Shown here piece after piece: positions 1-8,267 of a DNA stretch of 38,989 nt (positions are counted from its first letter, which is position 1; every line of letters begins with the position of its first letter). The translations under genes were made by a program, and so were the position numbers. Origin of the DNA: CAZESS01 sp964594625 (GTDB taxonomy: Archaea; Thermoplasmatota; E2; UBA202; DSCA01); assembly GCA_964594625.1 (NCBI GenBank), contig CAZQNC010000002.1, forward strand, positions 1-38,989. Reading direction: 5' to 3'. The notes under the pieces were generated by a model. It was not told where the DNA came from. It saw only the letters and a list, made by a program, of their open reading frames with translations, and made no database searches.

Positions 1-1
1 G

Positions 2-1060
2 GGCGGCCGGAACGGCGGCCTGCTACAGGAGAAATGGTGGTGCCCGGTGCGCTACAGCTACCTGGACGACGGCTCCGACGAGGAAAAATATCTCAGCGAC
101 CTCTACTTTGCTGACATATACAGGCAGAACGGCGGCGACGTGGTCTTTGCCAGCTGGGACGAGAACGACAACGGCGTGTTCGGCGAATGGAAGCTGACCG
201 CGAAGGACACGCTGGACATGTATCCCGATGTGGCCGTCGGCCGGCTGGCCTGCCGGAACAGCTACGAGGTCACCAAGATGGTGGAAAAAATCATTGCCTA
301 CGAGACCGGCGCGGCGGGCAGCAGCTGGGCCAAACGCTTCGTGGGCATCGCCGGGGACACCTATCCCGACAGCGCCGACAACGGCAGCATTTCCTATTAT
401 GAGGGCGAGCTGGCCACCGAGGCCGCCTTCAGCTATCTCGACGGCTATGAGGCCGATTTCAGATGGACGTCCACCGGGACGCTGGCCACAGCCGACGACA
501 TCGTGGCGGCTATCAGCCAGGGCGCGGGCTTCCTGCATTTCTCCGGGCATGGCAACCCGATGAGCTGGGCGACCCATAAGCCCAAGGACCATGATTGGAT
601 TGGCATCGACGTGTCCCAGTTCCCGAGCCTGTCCAACGAGGGCATGTACCCGGTTACCATCGTGGGCGGCTGCCACAACAGCCAGTTCAACGTCAGCGTG
701 CTCAACCTTCTCAAGTTCCGCAACATCAAGAACATCTATTATCATTCGGAATGGTCCCCGGAGAGCTGGGGATGGTGGCTGGCCCGCAAGTTCGACGGGG
801 GCGCCATTGCGACCATCGCCAACACCGGGTACGGCTACGGGCAGCCCGGCGAAGACTGCCTGGAGAAAAGGGGACGGTACATGGAGCTCAAGTTCTTCCA
901 GGCGTATAGCGAGGGCGACGACATGCTGGGGATGACGCATGCGCAGGACCAGGCTTATTACATGAACAGGTTCCCGCCGATGGACGACCGCATCGACTGC
1001 AAGATCGTGCAGCAGTGGGCGCTCCTCGGTGACCCGTCGCTCAAAATCGGCGGCTACTAG
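2..1060 (+). CDS. C25 (gingipain-type) cysteine peptidase, C-terminal part
   Basis: The frame is open to the left edge, so the N-terminus (probably signal peptide and pro-region) lies outside the window. 352 residues are visible. The pattern is that of the clan CD peptidase C25 catalytic domain: DLYFADIY and SWDENDNG, then DVAVGRLACR followed by a helix ending KIIAYETG, then the His loop FSGHGN (His codon 548-550) and the Cys loop VGGCHN (Cys codon 671-673), and the usual family ending LLGDPSLKI. Both members of the catalytic His/Cys dyad are present, so it is likely active. The family is normally exported and works on extracellular protein. It converges with the DUF401 gene and shares the four bases CTAG at 1057-1060 as stop codons. 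Family call is firm; substrate unknown. Confidence 0.85.
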   Translation, partial: GGRNGGLLQEKWWCPVRYSYLDDGSDEEKYLSDLYFADIYRQNGGDVVFASWDENDNGVFGEWKLTAKDTLDMYPDVAVGRLACRNSYEVTKMVEKIIAYETGAAGSSWAKRFVGIAGDTYPDSADNGSISYYEGELATEAAFSYLDGYEADFRWTSTGTLATADDIVAAISQGAGFLHFSGHGNPMSWATHKPKDHDWIGIDVSQFPSLSNEGMYPVTIVGGCHNSQFNVSVLNLLKFRNIKNIYYHSEWSPESWGWWLARKFDGGAIATIANTGYGYGQPGEDCLEKRGRYMELKFFQAYSEGDDMLGMTHAQDQAYYMNRFPPMDDRIDCKIVQQWALLGDPSLKIGGY

Positions 1061-2268
1061 AGCGAGAGCCATACCACCGCGATGGCGGTGACCAGCACGG
1101 CCGGCGGCAGCATCAGCCGGTAGAGCTTGACGAAGCGGGGCTTGAAGTACTCGTAGCTGACGACGACGCAGAGATGCAATGGCGAGATGAGGTATCCCAT
1201 GAACGATGACACGTAGAGCAGGCTGACCAGCCCGATGTCGCCGCCGATCATCGATGCCACCATGGAATATACGAGGGGGATGGCCGCCATGTTGTGCGCC
1301 GTCACAAAGCCGATGGTGAAGGACAGCACGGGGATGATGAGCAGGGGTGATGCCGCGCTTCCCTGCAGGTATCCGGCTACGACGTCGGTGACCCCGGAGG
1401 CGAAGGCCATGTCCCGGTACAGCATGATGCCGAATATTGCGAGGCCGAGCAGCGGGGAAAACCCTTTTGTGAGCATCGCCGGCCGGCCGTCTCCGGTGTA
1501 GAGCAGCAGGGATAGCAGTATCCCGGTGGGCAGCGCGACGAGCAGCGCTATGTTGAGGTGGACGACCTCGGCGAGCGTGAAGGCCATGGCGATGGTGACG
1601 ATGAGCGGCAGGAAGTTGACCGCGGTTTCCATGATGATGCCTGCGGCATGCCGGTCTTCTGCGGGTTCCGCTGCCTTTTTCTGGGACAGCCTGAGGATGT
1701 AGAGGCTGCCAATTGCCACGGCGATGAGGAAGATGGGCGCCTGCACGACGATGAGCCGGTTGATGCTGACCTCGGATACCTGCGACATGACCACCAGGGC
1801 GGTGGACAGCGGGAACACCAGGAAGCCGATGTGCCGGAACCACAGGTTGAGGAAGGTTCGCCCCTCCTCGTCGACGTTGAGCTTTTTTCCCTGTTCGTCC
1901 ACCATGGGGGCCGACAGCAGTGCGCCGCCGGGGATGGGGAGCAGCCCGAAGATGAAGGGGATGGCGGCCAGCATGCCGCGCTGGGGAATGACCCGCTTGA
2001 GGTGGTCGATGACCAGCGGTATCTGCCCGGTGTCCTGCAGGACGGTGGCGAACAGTTTGATGCAGATGACGATGGCCACCAGGGTGAGCACCTGCCAGTC
2101 GGTGGCCGTTTCATACAATATGTTTGGTATCTTCCCGGGACGGGCGAGCAGTCCGAGCAGCAGCGAGCCAAGTATCATGGCCAGCCCGAAGTTTTTTTTG
2201 TTTGCCACCAGCACGATGATGACGGAAAACGAGATGATAAGCGCTGCCAGGGATATCAGGTCGCTCAT
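1057..2268 (-). CDS. DUF401 family multi-pass membrane permease
   Basis: 403 residues, almost wholly hydrophobic, with about ten membrane segments arranged in two halves. The first half carries the hallmark LPIPGGALLSAPMV (about residues 110-123) and a charged loop VDEQGKKLNVDEE. This is the DUF401 family, a distant relative of GntP/DctM-type organic-anion transporters; no substrate is established. Its start overlaps the end of taw1 by 4 nt (ATGA), so the two are co-transcribed and probably translationally coupled. That pairing may be simple packing and does not by itself give a function. Ends tail-to-tail with the C25 peptidase gene. Confidence 0.8.
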   Translation of the reverse strand: MSDLISLAALIISFSVIIVLVANKKNFGLAMILGSLLLGLLARPGKIPNILYETATDWQVLTLVAIVICIKLFATVLQDTGQIPLVIDHLKRVIPQRGMLAAIPFIFGLLPIPGGALLSAPMVDEQGKKLNVDEEGRTFLNLWFRHIGFLVFPLSTALVVMSQVSEVSINRLIVVQAPIFLIAVAIGSLYILRLSQKKAAEPAEDRHAAGIIMETAVNFLPLIVTIAMAFTLAEVVHLNIALLVALPTGILLSLLLYTGDGRPAMLTKGFSPLLGLAIFGIMLYRDMAFASGVTDVVAGYLQGSAASPLLIIPVLSFTIGFVTAHNMAAIPLVYSMVASMIGGDIGLVSLLYVSSFMGYLISPLHLCVVVSYEYFKPRFVKLYRLMLPPAVLVTAIAVVWLSL

Positions 2269-3203
2269 AGCATGCGCTCCTTGCCCCGTCCCAGCAGTGC
2301 CACGCGTGATGCCTCCCGCTCGGCCAGGATGTCGTAGCCGAGGTGGCGGCCGAGGTTGTCGGCGAAGGTCTGTATCTGCCGGTGTGAGGGCATGTTGTCC
2401 ATGGTCATGCGGGTGCGGGCTTCGCCGACGTGCACGTATCCCTTTGGCTCGATGAACCAGGGCTCTGCCAGTGCGTCAAGCCGGGCGTATTGCTCCTCGT
2501 GACCGAGATTCCAGCCGTCCATCAGGGTGTGCCGGATGACCGTCCTCGTGTCAAGCGAGGGCAATAGCTCGAGGGTGTCCATGAGCCGGTCCCATCCGTC
2601 GGGGATGAGCGGGCAGCACACCTTCTGGTAGAGCTCCCGGTTTGGGGCGCACACCGACACGTACAGCTGGGAGGGCAGCGTGTCCAGGCCGGCCAGCACC
2701 TCCGGCGTCGTCCCGTTGGTGACCAGGAAGGTGCTCATCCCGTGCCGGTGGCAGATGTCGAAGAAGTCGCTCAGGTAGGGGTACAGCGTGGGTTCGCCCA
2801 TCAGGGAGCATGCCACGTGTTTCGGCTGGCGTGCCTCCCGCCATGCCGTGTCGGGGCAGCGTTCGTCTCCCCGGAAGCCGGAGACCAGCTGCCGGTGTGC
2901 CTCCAGGCTTCCTTTGAACACGTATTCCGGCTCGTCCGCGTTTTCCTCGGGGATGGCCGTCCGGGTGAACCCCTGGTAGCGCCAGCAGAACAGGCATTTC
3001 TGGGTGCAGTGCGCCGCCGCCGGGGTCATCTGCATGCAGCGGTGGCTTTCGATGCCGTAGAATGTCTGTTTGTAGCAGACCTCGTTGTGGAGCAGCGACT
3101 TGCGGAGCCAGTGGCAGTGTTTGACGGCGGTGTGCCGTCCCACCACGGCGTATCCCTGTTTTTCCAGGATGCGCTGGAACCGGTCGTCCATGTATGCTGG
3201 CAT
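2265..3203 (-). CDS. taw1: S-adenosylmethionine-dependent tRNA 4-demethylwyosine synthase
   Basis: Radical SAM enzyme that condenses pyruvate carbons onto N1-methylguanosine-37 of tRNA-Phe, giving the tricyclic base 4-demethylwyosine. Residues C66-C70-C73 (CTQKCLFC) form the radical-SAM CX3CX2C motif. C30, C43 and C56, spaced by 13 and 13, match the three cysteines that bind the second Fe-S cluster in archaeal TYW1 proteins. SLMGEPTLYP and LVTNGT are conserved SAM-barrel segments. 312 residues is the normal length for the archaeal form, which lacks the eukaryotic flavodoxin domain. The first ATG is used; another ATG lies four codons downstream. First gene of a two-gene operon with the DUF401 permease. 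Confidence 0.93.
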   Translation of the reverse strand: MPAYMDDRFQRILEKQGYAVVGRHTAVKHCHWLRKSLLHNEVCYKQTFYGIESHRCMQMTPAAAHCTQKCLFCWRYQGFTRTAIPEENADEPEYVFKGSLEAHRQLVSGFRGDERCPDTAWREARQPKHVACSLMGEPTLYPYLSDFFDICHRHGMSTFLVTNGTTPEVLAGLDTLPSQLYVSVCAPNRELYQKVCCPLIPDGWDRLMDTLELLPSLDTRTVIRHTLMDGWNLGHEEQYARLDALAEPWFIEPKGYVHVGEARTRMTMDNMPSHRQIQTFADNLGRHLGYDILAEREASRVALLGRGKERML

Positions 3204-3276
3204 CTCCGGTGTGTTAATAAACCTTGTCCGGCTTGCTATCGATAGGTAATGACGCCATCGGAGAAACCACCATAAG

Positions 3277-3290
3277 TTTTATATATACAT
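3277..3290 (-). promoter_or_regulatory. TATA-type promoter upstream of taw1
   Basis: On the minus strand this reads ATGTATATATAAAA, a strong archaeal TATA element in the AT-rich gap between sfsA and taw1. It lies about 80 nt from the taw1 ATG, implying a leader of roughly 50 nt, longer than for most genes here. A second weaker T/A box (TTTATTAA) lies nearer the gene but too close for normal spacing. Confidence 0.5.
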
Positions 3291-3346
3291 CCCGCTATTG
3301 TATTAATAAATTATAAGACATCAGGGGGAATAAGGGTCCAAACCAC

Positions 3347-4123
3347 CTATTTTCTACTGTTTTCCTCCTTGCCCTTGTTCCCCTCCCTTTCCTCGCCGCG
3401 CCCGTCGCTCTCACGGCCGACCGGCGGCAGCACGGGCACGTCATCGTCGAACAGCACCACGGCACGGCGCTCCGGCAGATAGCAGAGCCCGACGGCATGC
3501 ACGGCCACCCCGACATCCGCCGCAGCCACGATCAGCCCGGCAAGCCGCTCGTCCGCCATACGGTTGGGCCGAAAGGAGGACACACCCGGCAGCCCGGCAG
3601 CAAAAAGCAACGCGGACGTGCCGCCCCGTCGGGCATGGTCAATCAGCTCGGCCACGTGCCGTTGCCCGCGCGTCGACGGGCAATCCGGATACAATGCCGT
3701 CCGGCCCGAGCGAAGCACGGCGCTCTTCACCTCCAAATAGCATGACTCCCCGACGCAGGAGAGCAGATAGTCAATGCGTGAATCGCCGAGCGGGGCGTCC
3801 CGCTGCACGATGGAGCAGTCGTGCAGCCAGGGAAGCAGCTGCCGCCGCACGGCATGCTCGAAGGCATCCATCTGAAAACGGGTGTCTACCAGGGCCGCCG
3901 CATCGCCATCCGCGATGGCAAAGAGACGTGCATCCGTCTTTCCGCCCTGCTTGGGCAGGCAGTAGGCCCTGGTGCCCGGCTGCATAAACGCCTCCAGGCG
4001 GCCGGTGTTGTTTATCCAGGCGCGCTGCCGCTCCCCGTCAATGTCCACGGCGACCACGAACCGGTTGACCCGCTCGATGATGGTGCAGGACAGCACGTGC
4101 TCAAACTGTAGCAGGCTCTCCAT
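3347..4123 (-). CDS. sfsA: SfsA family protein (putative nuclease)
   Basis: 258 residues. The N-terminal OB-like half is followed by the nuclease-like half with SRIDYLL, YLEVKSAVL and ALYPDCPSTRGQRHV, then FRPN and a helix ending ADVGVAVHAV. The D...E-x-K arrangement (RID, EVK) is the PD-(D/E)XK-like core conserved in SfsA. Bacterial SfsA was named for sugar fermentation stimulation and later linked to DNA/RNA nuclease activity; the archaeal role is unknown. The C-terminus ends in an unusual charged Gly/Glu/Lys tail of about 25 residues (GRGEEREGNKGKEENSRK), which may be unstructured. Stands alone on the minus strand. Confidence 0.9.
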   Translation of the reverse strand: MESLLQFEHVLSCTIIERVNRFVVAVDIDGERQRAWINNTGRLEAFMQPGTRAYCLPKQGGKTDARLFAIADGDAAALVDTRFQMDAFEHAVRRQLLPWLHDCSIVQRDAPLGDSRIDYLLSCVGESCYLEVKSAVLRSGRTALYPDCPSTRGQRHVAELIDHARRGGTSALLFAAGLPGVSSFRPNRMADERLAGLIVAAADVGVAVHAVGLCYLPERRAVVLFDDDVPVLPPVGRESDGRGEEREGNKGKEENSRK

Positions 4124-4230
4124 TATGTGCCACCCGCTGTGAGAGATGATGCTTCCCGGGCTGCCGTCGTTTTCATCGTCACGCCATGGACACCTCGCTA
4201 CTTAAATATGTGTCCTGACGGCGGCCGGCA

Positions 4231-4240
4231 AACGTTTAAG
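4231..4240 (+). promoter_or_regulatory. TATA box of the DUF1508 gene
   Basis: AACGTTTAAG centred about 27 nt before the ATG at 4264. This is the leaderless spacing seen repeatedly in this window and favours 4264 over the ATG at 4255. Confidence 0.5.
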
Positions 4241-4263
4241 CACCGTTTCCCCATATGTATGGC

Positions 4264-4443
4264 ATGGCAGCAGCCCGCTTCGAGCTATTTACCGACAGGG
4301 CGGATGAATGGCGCTTCCGCCTGGTGGCGCCCAACAACGAGATTATCGCCGTCGGCGAGGGATACACCACGAAGCAGAACTGCATCAAGGGCGTCGACGC
4401 CGTCAGGCGCTATGCCCCCGACGCCGATGTCGTTGAACGGTAG
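4264..4443 (+). CDS. DUF1508 (YegP-like) small protein
   Basis: 59 residues. FELFTDRADEWRFRL followed by NNEIIAVGEGYTTKQNCIKG and a terminal DADVVE is a single YegP/DUF1508 repeat. The family is a small alpha/beta fold of unknown role, often duplicated in bacteria; here it occurs once. An in-frame ATG three codons upstream (4255) is possible, but the TATA box places the transcription start near 4262. It stops 2 nt from the convergent esterase gene. Confidence 0.8.
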   Translation: MAAARFELFTDRADEWRFRLVAPNNEIIAVGEGYTTKQNCIKGVDAVRRYAPDADVVER

Positions 4444-4445
4444 CG

Positions 4446-5477
4446 TCAGCGCTTTGGGTGCGCCTGGAAAAACGTCCACATGACGTCGGTGGCGGATATC
4501 TCCGGTGATGGCCGGTCGCCCGTCGAGGAGCCGGGCCATCCGTGGCCGCCGTTGCGGATGGTATACAGGGTTACCTCGCTCCCGTTTTGTCCGCCGGTGT
4601 AGGTCTCCCGGGTTATGTTGCCGCTCTGGCTGGTCCATGTCTCCGGCTGCCGGCTGCAGCTGTTGTGCTCCACCCAGAAGCCGATGGATGTGTTGACCGA
4701 CAGGTCTGTGCCCGTTCCCCGGGTATTGTTCCCGTGGCCGCCGTCGTAGGGCACGTTTTCGTCCAGCCGGCCGTGAAAATGGATGATGGAGACGGGATGC
4801 TCCGGCTCGGGTATGACCCAGAGCGGGCTATCCTCGCTGGCCGTCCCCCCGATGGAGCCGGCGACCGGTCCCACCGCGGCAACCACGTCTGACAGCTCCG
4901 CCGCGATGCGGTAGGCCAGGATGGCGCCGTTGGAATGCCCGGCCACGTATACCCGGCTGCCGTTGACCGCGAGGCTGCCTCGCACCTCGCCGATTATCGC
5001 CTTGATGAACCCGACGTCGTCCACGTTGCGCTCATAGGCGACCCCGCAGCAGTAGCCGCCGTTCCACATCCGCCACCACGGCGCCCAGCGGTATATCCCG
5101 CGGGGGTACGCCACGATGAAGGTCTCCCGGTCGGCGGTCTCCGTGAAATCGGTTTTAGTTGCCATCCGTGCCGGATAGCCGCCGCCGGCGTGGAGGACGA
5201 CGACGAGCGGCACCGAGGTGCCGTTGTAGCCGGGTGGTACGTGCAGCCAGTAGCTCCGCGGGCGGCCGTCATGCCACAGCCAGCGAAGCCGTGTGCCCGA
5301 GAGGGCGGCAGCCATCCGGGAGTCTGACGAGGCCGACGCGCTATCGGTATCGTGCTCGAAGAAATGTGTATCGTCGGCGTCTTCGCCGGGATGCATGCCT
5401 GGCTGATGCGGGATGATTGATGCCGTGAGCAGCACGGCGAGCAGGACGGCCATGACGGTGCGCCGTATCATCGTCAC
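4446..5477 (-). CDS. Secreted PHB-depolymerase/feruloyl-esterase-like hydrolase
   Basis: 343 residues with an N-terminal signal peptide (basic MTMIRR, then a hydrophobic stretch to about residue 22), so exported. An alpha/beta hydrolase of the LpqC/poly(3-hydroxybutyrate) depolymerase type follows: oxyanion-hole segment LHAGGG (95-100), nucleophile elbow GHSNG with S182, acid D239 in GRLDENVP, and catalytic H312 in NGGHGWPG. The triad is complete. Such enzymes cleave ester bonds in polyesters or feruloylated polysaccharide; the actual substrate is not deducible. It lies next to a second secreted hydrolase on the same strand (72-nt gap) but has its own promoter. Confidence 0.85.
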   Translation of the reverse strand: MTMIRRTVMAVLLAVLLTASIIPHQPGMHPGEDADDTHFFEHDTDSASASSDSRMAAALSGTRLRWLWHDGRPRSYWLHVPPGYNGTSVPLVVVLHAGGGYPARMATKTDFTETADRETFIVAYPRGIYRWAPWWRMWNGGYCCGVAYERNVDDVGFIKAIIGEVRGSLAVNGSRVYVAGHSNGAILAYRIAAELSDVVAAVGPVAGSIGGTASEDSPLWVIPEPEHPVSIIHFHGRLDENVPYDGGHGNNTRGTGTDLSVNTSIGFWVEHNSCSRQPETWTSQSGNITRETYTGGQNGSEVTLYTIRNGGHGWPGSSTGDRPSPEISATDVMWTFFQAHPKR

Positions 5478-5497
5478 TCAGTGATTACAACGCCCTG

Positions 5498-5511
5498 GAT
5501 ATTTATAAGCA
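5498..5511 (-). promoter_or_regulatory. TATA box of the secreted esterase gene
   Basis: Minus strand GCTTATAAATATCC, centred about 27 nt upstream of the ATG at 5477, which predicts a leaderless transcript. Confidence 0.55.
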
Positions 5512-5549
5512 TGTTCCACAGATGCCGTGACAGGGGAACTGTCTCCATG

Positions 5550-7067
5550 CTACTTGTAGTCGAAGGTGATCTCGGGGTACTGCCCGGCAAGGTCAAGGAG
5601 CGCGTCGAGCGGCTGCTCTTTCAGGTATGCGTCGAAAAACGCCAGGGTGTAGGCGTTGGCGATTTCTATCAGCCGCCTGGGCTCGATGGAGCCGAATCCG
5701 ACGGCCTGCCGTGGTATCAAGGGGGCGACATGTGTCAGCAGCAGCCCCACGTCGGTGTAGGAGTAATGGGCGGCGCCGGCCGCGGTCGCCATGTAGATGT
5801 CGCTTTGGGTCCGGTTCCATATCTGCTGCAGGCTGGCGTCCCGCTCGAAATGTCCGTCGGCGAGCAGGGACAGAAACGGCTTCCGGGTCCCGTTCTCCAC
5901 GACGTCGCCGTAGAAATAGCCGTCCAGGCCGGCGCCCGCCAGCACCCGGTCGTCCCGGTTGCAGGCCGCCGCCGACGCCCCGCCGCCGAACGAATGGCCG
6001 TAGATGCCAATCCGGTCCAGGTCGAAGGATGCCTGCAGCGGGATGTCCATTTCGGGGAGGCGGTCGAGCACGAAGTCGATGTCGCCGGTGACGCTGTCAA
6101 AGGCCATCTCGAAGTAGGCCTCCGCCTCGCCGGGGTCCGACGGCGCCGGCTGATGCTCTATGACCCGTCCGTCGGGGAAGACCGTGACCCCGGCCACGTA
6201 TGGATGCTGGACGGCGGCGACGATGTAGCCGTGACTGACCAGTTCCTCTATCAGCGAGGTATAGATCTCCCGGACGCCGTCATATCCGTGGGAGAACAGC
6301 AGCACGGGAAACGTTTCACCGGGTACCGGCGGCGCGTTTCTGACCGCGTGGGGCACCGCCGAGGTGTAGCCGTCGTCGGGAATCCAGAACAGCGGGATGG
6401 GCGACTCGTGTTTCAGCCAGTCAAACGTCTCGGGGTCCATATATGCTGCTCGGTCGCCGCCGTCGTGCGCGGCTGGATACCAGAACTGCAGCATGATCTC
6501 TCTGCTGTCGGCGGGGTCGTCGGTGAACCGTTCTTCGCGATCCCGGTCGACGAGATGCATCGTCGTGGTACCGAGGTCATAGGGGCCCTCCGGCTTCGGC
6601 AGAAACGAGGCATGCCGGATGCCCGACACCTGCACCTGCTGCCCGGGCGGGCTGAGCAGGCGCGCTGTGAAGCGGGATGCGTTGCCCTGCAGGATGCCGA
6701 ACAGCGGAACCGGTGAGCTGCCCCCGGATATGGTTGTCTGCCCGAAGAGCAGCCTGCCGAAAAAGAAGCCGCATGCCCGTCCCTGCTTCGCCTCCGTGTT
6801 CCACGTCCCGCTGAAAAACCCGCGCTGGCTGTTCCGGCCGAGCTTGACATATCCCGTGACGTCGCCTGTGACCTCGCCGGCCCGGTATATGGTGCCGTTG
6901 AACATGCCGTCGGCCCAGGCGGGCGGGTCCGCCGCTGTTTCACAGCCATCGCCTGTTGTCCTCTCGATAGGGCAGGGCGCTGTCTGCACTGCCCCGGCAG
7001 GGATAACGCTGCCCGCCAGGATACCTATCAGGAGGATTGCATACAGCCCGCGACGTTGCATGTGCAT
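5550..7067 (-). CDS. Secreted PAF-acetylhydrolase-like alpha/beta hydrolase
   Basis: 505 residues with a clear signal peptide (hydrophobic residues 9-26, cleavage near AGA-VQ). Residues 50-165 form a beta-rich region with GYVKLGRNSQRGFFSGTW, a type of accessory domain I cannot name. The catalytic domain from about 170 matches platelet-activating-factor acetylhydrolase/dienelactone-hydrolase proteins: FPVLLFSHGYDG (oxyanion hole), GHSFGG with nucleophile S359, D382 in AGLDGY, and H434 in GAAHYSY. The triad is complete. The role is probably hydrolysis of an extracellular lipid or ester; substrate unknown. A promoter just upstream predicts a leaderless start at 7067; a second ATG at 7061 is possible. 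Confidence 0.8.
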   Translation of the reverse strand: MHMQRRGLYAILLIGILAGSVIPAGAVQTAPCPIERTTGDGCETAADPPAWADGMFNGTIYRAGEVTGDVTGYVKLGRNSQRGFFSGTWNTEAKQGRACGFFFGRLLFGQTTISGGSSPVPLFGILQGNASRFTARLLSPPGQQVQVSGIRHASFLPKPEGPYDLGTTTMHLVDRDREERFTDDPADSREIMLQFWYPAAHDGGDRAAYMDPETFDWLKHESPIPLFWIPDDGYTSAVPHAVRNAPPVPGETFPVLLFSHGYDGVREIYTSLIEELVSHGYIVAAVQHPYVAGVTVFPDGRVIEHQPAPSDPGEAEAYFEMAFDSVTGDIDFVLDRLPEMDIPLQASFDLDRIGIYGHSFGGGASAAACNRDDRVLAGAGLDGYFYGDVVENGTRKPFLSLLADGHFERDASLQQIWNRTQSDIYMATAAGAAHYSYTDVGLLLTHVAPLIPRQAVGFGSIEPRRLIEIANAYTLAFFDAYLKEQPLDALLDLAGQYPEITFDYK

Positions 7068-7087
7068 CGTTTCTAAACAGCCACAGG

Positions 7088-7099
7088 GGATAAAAGGTT
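7088..7099 (-). promoter_or_regulatory. TATA box of the PAF-acetylhydrolase-like gene
   Basis: Minus strand reads AACCTTTTATCC, centred about 27 nt before the ATG at 7067. Confidence 0.5.
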
Positions 7100-7118
7100 A
7101 TCTGTGACAGCGCCGCCC

Positions 7119-7664
7119 CTACAGTATTTCGAGCAGGTACAAAATGCCGATAATGGCCGCCACGACGGGAACGACAACCATCCAGGGGTTCACGTCCAGC
7201 AGCTCGGGTAATGTCACCTTGCCGTGCCCTTCCCCTGGCAGCCGTCGCATGACGGCCGGGTACAGCGACGCAAACATGCCGGCGCCCAGCAGGATACCCA
7301 GCATGCCGACCAGGGCGTGTAGCGACCCGGCTCCGAAGGCACCGGCGGCGGTCCCGGGGCAGTACCCGAGCAGCGCGAAGCCGACGCCGAACAGCAGCCC
7401 GCCGAGCCCGATGCGCCGCAGATGGCAGGCCTTGGGATGCAGCTGTACCATGCCGACATGGCGCAGCAGGTAGACCCCCACCATACCGGTCGCTATCGCG
7501 CTCAGAATGATCTTGGCGACGGTGAAATCGCGGAGCAGGAGCTGGCCGACCACGACGTCGTAGCTGGTCGCCCCGCCCCTTTGCAAAAGGAAGCCGAACA
7601 GCACGCCGATGCCAAACCCGATGAGCAGCTGCAGCCGACGTCGCTCGTGCAGCCGGGACAGCAT
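7119..7664 (-). CDS. YeeE/YedE family sulfur-compound transporter, C-terminal half
   Basis: 181 residues with about five membrane segments. The conserved segment FGVGFALLGYCPGTAAG holds the pore-lining Cys motif of the YeeE/YedE (TsuA) family, which imports thiosulfate and related sulfur compounds by passing them along cysteines. It begins directly after the stop of the next gene upstream (TGA then ATG, no gap). Each protein is about half of a full-length TsuA, so the two most likely form one transporter. Confidence 0.85.
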   Translation of the reverse strand: MLSRLHERRRLQLLIGFGIGVLFGFLLQRGGATSYDVVVGQLLLRDFTVAKIILSAIATGMVGVYLLRHVGMVQLHPKACHLRRIGLGGLLFGVGFALLGYCPGTAAGAFGAGSLHALVGMLGILLGAGMFASLYPAVMRRLPGEGHGKVTLPELLDVNPWMVVVPVVAAIIGILYLLEIL

Positions 7665-8189
7665 TCAGGCACCCCCCAGCCATTCGATGACGACCAGCGC
7701 GGTCAGGATGCCGCCAATGAAAAAACAGCAGAGGGCTATCCAGCTGCCGGCCGCCAGCTGCAGGGCACCGCTGATGCCGTGGCCGCTGGTACAGCCGCCG
7801 GCCAACCGGGCGCCGAAGCCGATGCAGATGCCTCCGGTCAGGGCCACCGCCATGCGGAGGACAATGCTGCTGCCGAACGCCGCCTGCCAGAGCCTTGGTA
7901 CCGTTTCGACGGCCAGCGAGCCGGAGAGCAGAGCGGACAGGAAGCCGCCGACGATGACGCCGAGGACCAGCATCCATTCCCAGTCGATATGCGGCGTGAA
8001 CTCCTGGTAGTACAGTTTTTCGTGAACCCGTTTTCCCCGCAGCAGCCGCTCGGACATGCCGCTGGTTCTCGCAAAGGCGGTGGAGCAGCCGATGGCTTTG
8101 TCCGACAGCATGAGGCTGAGCCAGACGAGCATGCCGATGCCGACGCCGACCGCGTATGGCGACCATGTCTCCTGAAAAAGCGGATGCAT
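7665..8189 (-). CDS. YeeE/YedE family sulfur-compound transporter, N-terminal half
   Basis: 174 residues from the ATG at 8189. The frame stays open further upstream, but that extension would overlap the divergent gene and its promoter and has no hydrophobic or family character. Membrane segments include GFGARLAGGCTSGHGISG, the first-half counterpart of the Cys motif in the partner gene. Together the pair resembles split YeeE/YedE systems such as PmpAB. A central hydrophilic loop (LLRGKRVHEKLYYQEF) is typical of the family. Likely role is uptake of thiosulfate or another reduced sulfur species. Confidence 0.83.
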   Translation of the reverse strand: MHPLFQETWSPYAVGVGIGMLVWLSLMLSDKAIGCSTAFARTSGMSERLLRGKRVHEKLYYQEFTPHIDWEWMLVLGVIVGGFLSALLSGSLAVETVPRLWQAAFGSSIVLRMAVALTGGICIGFGARLAGGCTSGHGISGALQLAAGSWIALCCFFIGGILTALVVIEWLGGA

Positions 8190-8216
8190 GCTGCCCCTCG
8201 GATGTAAACCCCGGCG

Positions 8217-8227
8217 GTTATTTAACC
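8217..8227. promoter_or_regulatory. Shared TATA region between divergent genes
   Basis: The sequence around GTTATTTAACC is nearly palindromic and A/T-rich in an otherwise GC-rich 78-nt gap. It lies at TATA spacing for the minus-strand transporter (ATG 8189) and about 45 nt before the plus-strand gene (ATG 8268), so it could serve either or both. Confidence 0.4.
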
Positions 8228-8267
8228 TCTTCCGCCGCAGGGATGCACAAACTAGATAACCGGATGC

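Noticed and set aside
23..1843. 606-residue minus-strand open frame across the first two genes
   Set aside because: It is an antisense frame kept open by high GC. The translation is Arg/His/Ala/Gly-rich without domain character, and it covers two well supported genes.
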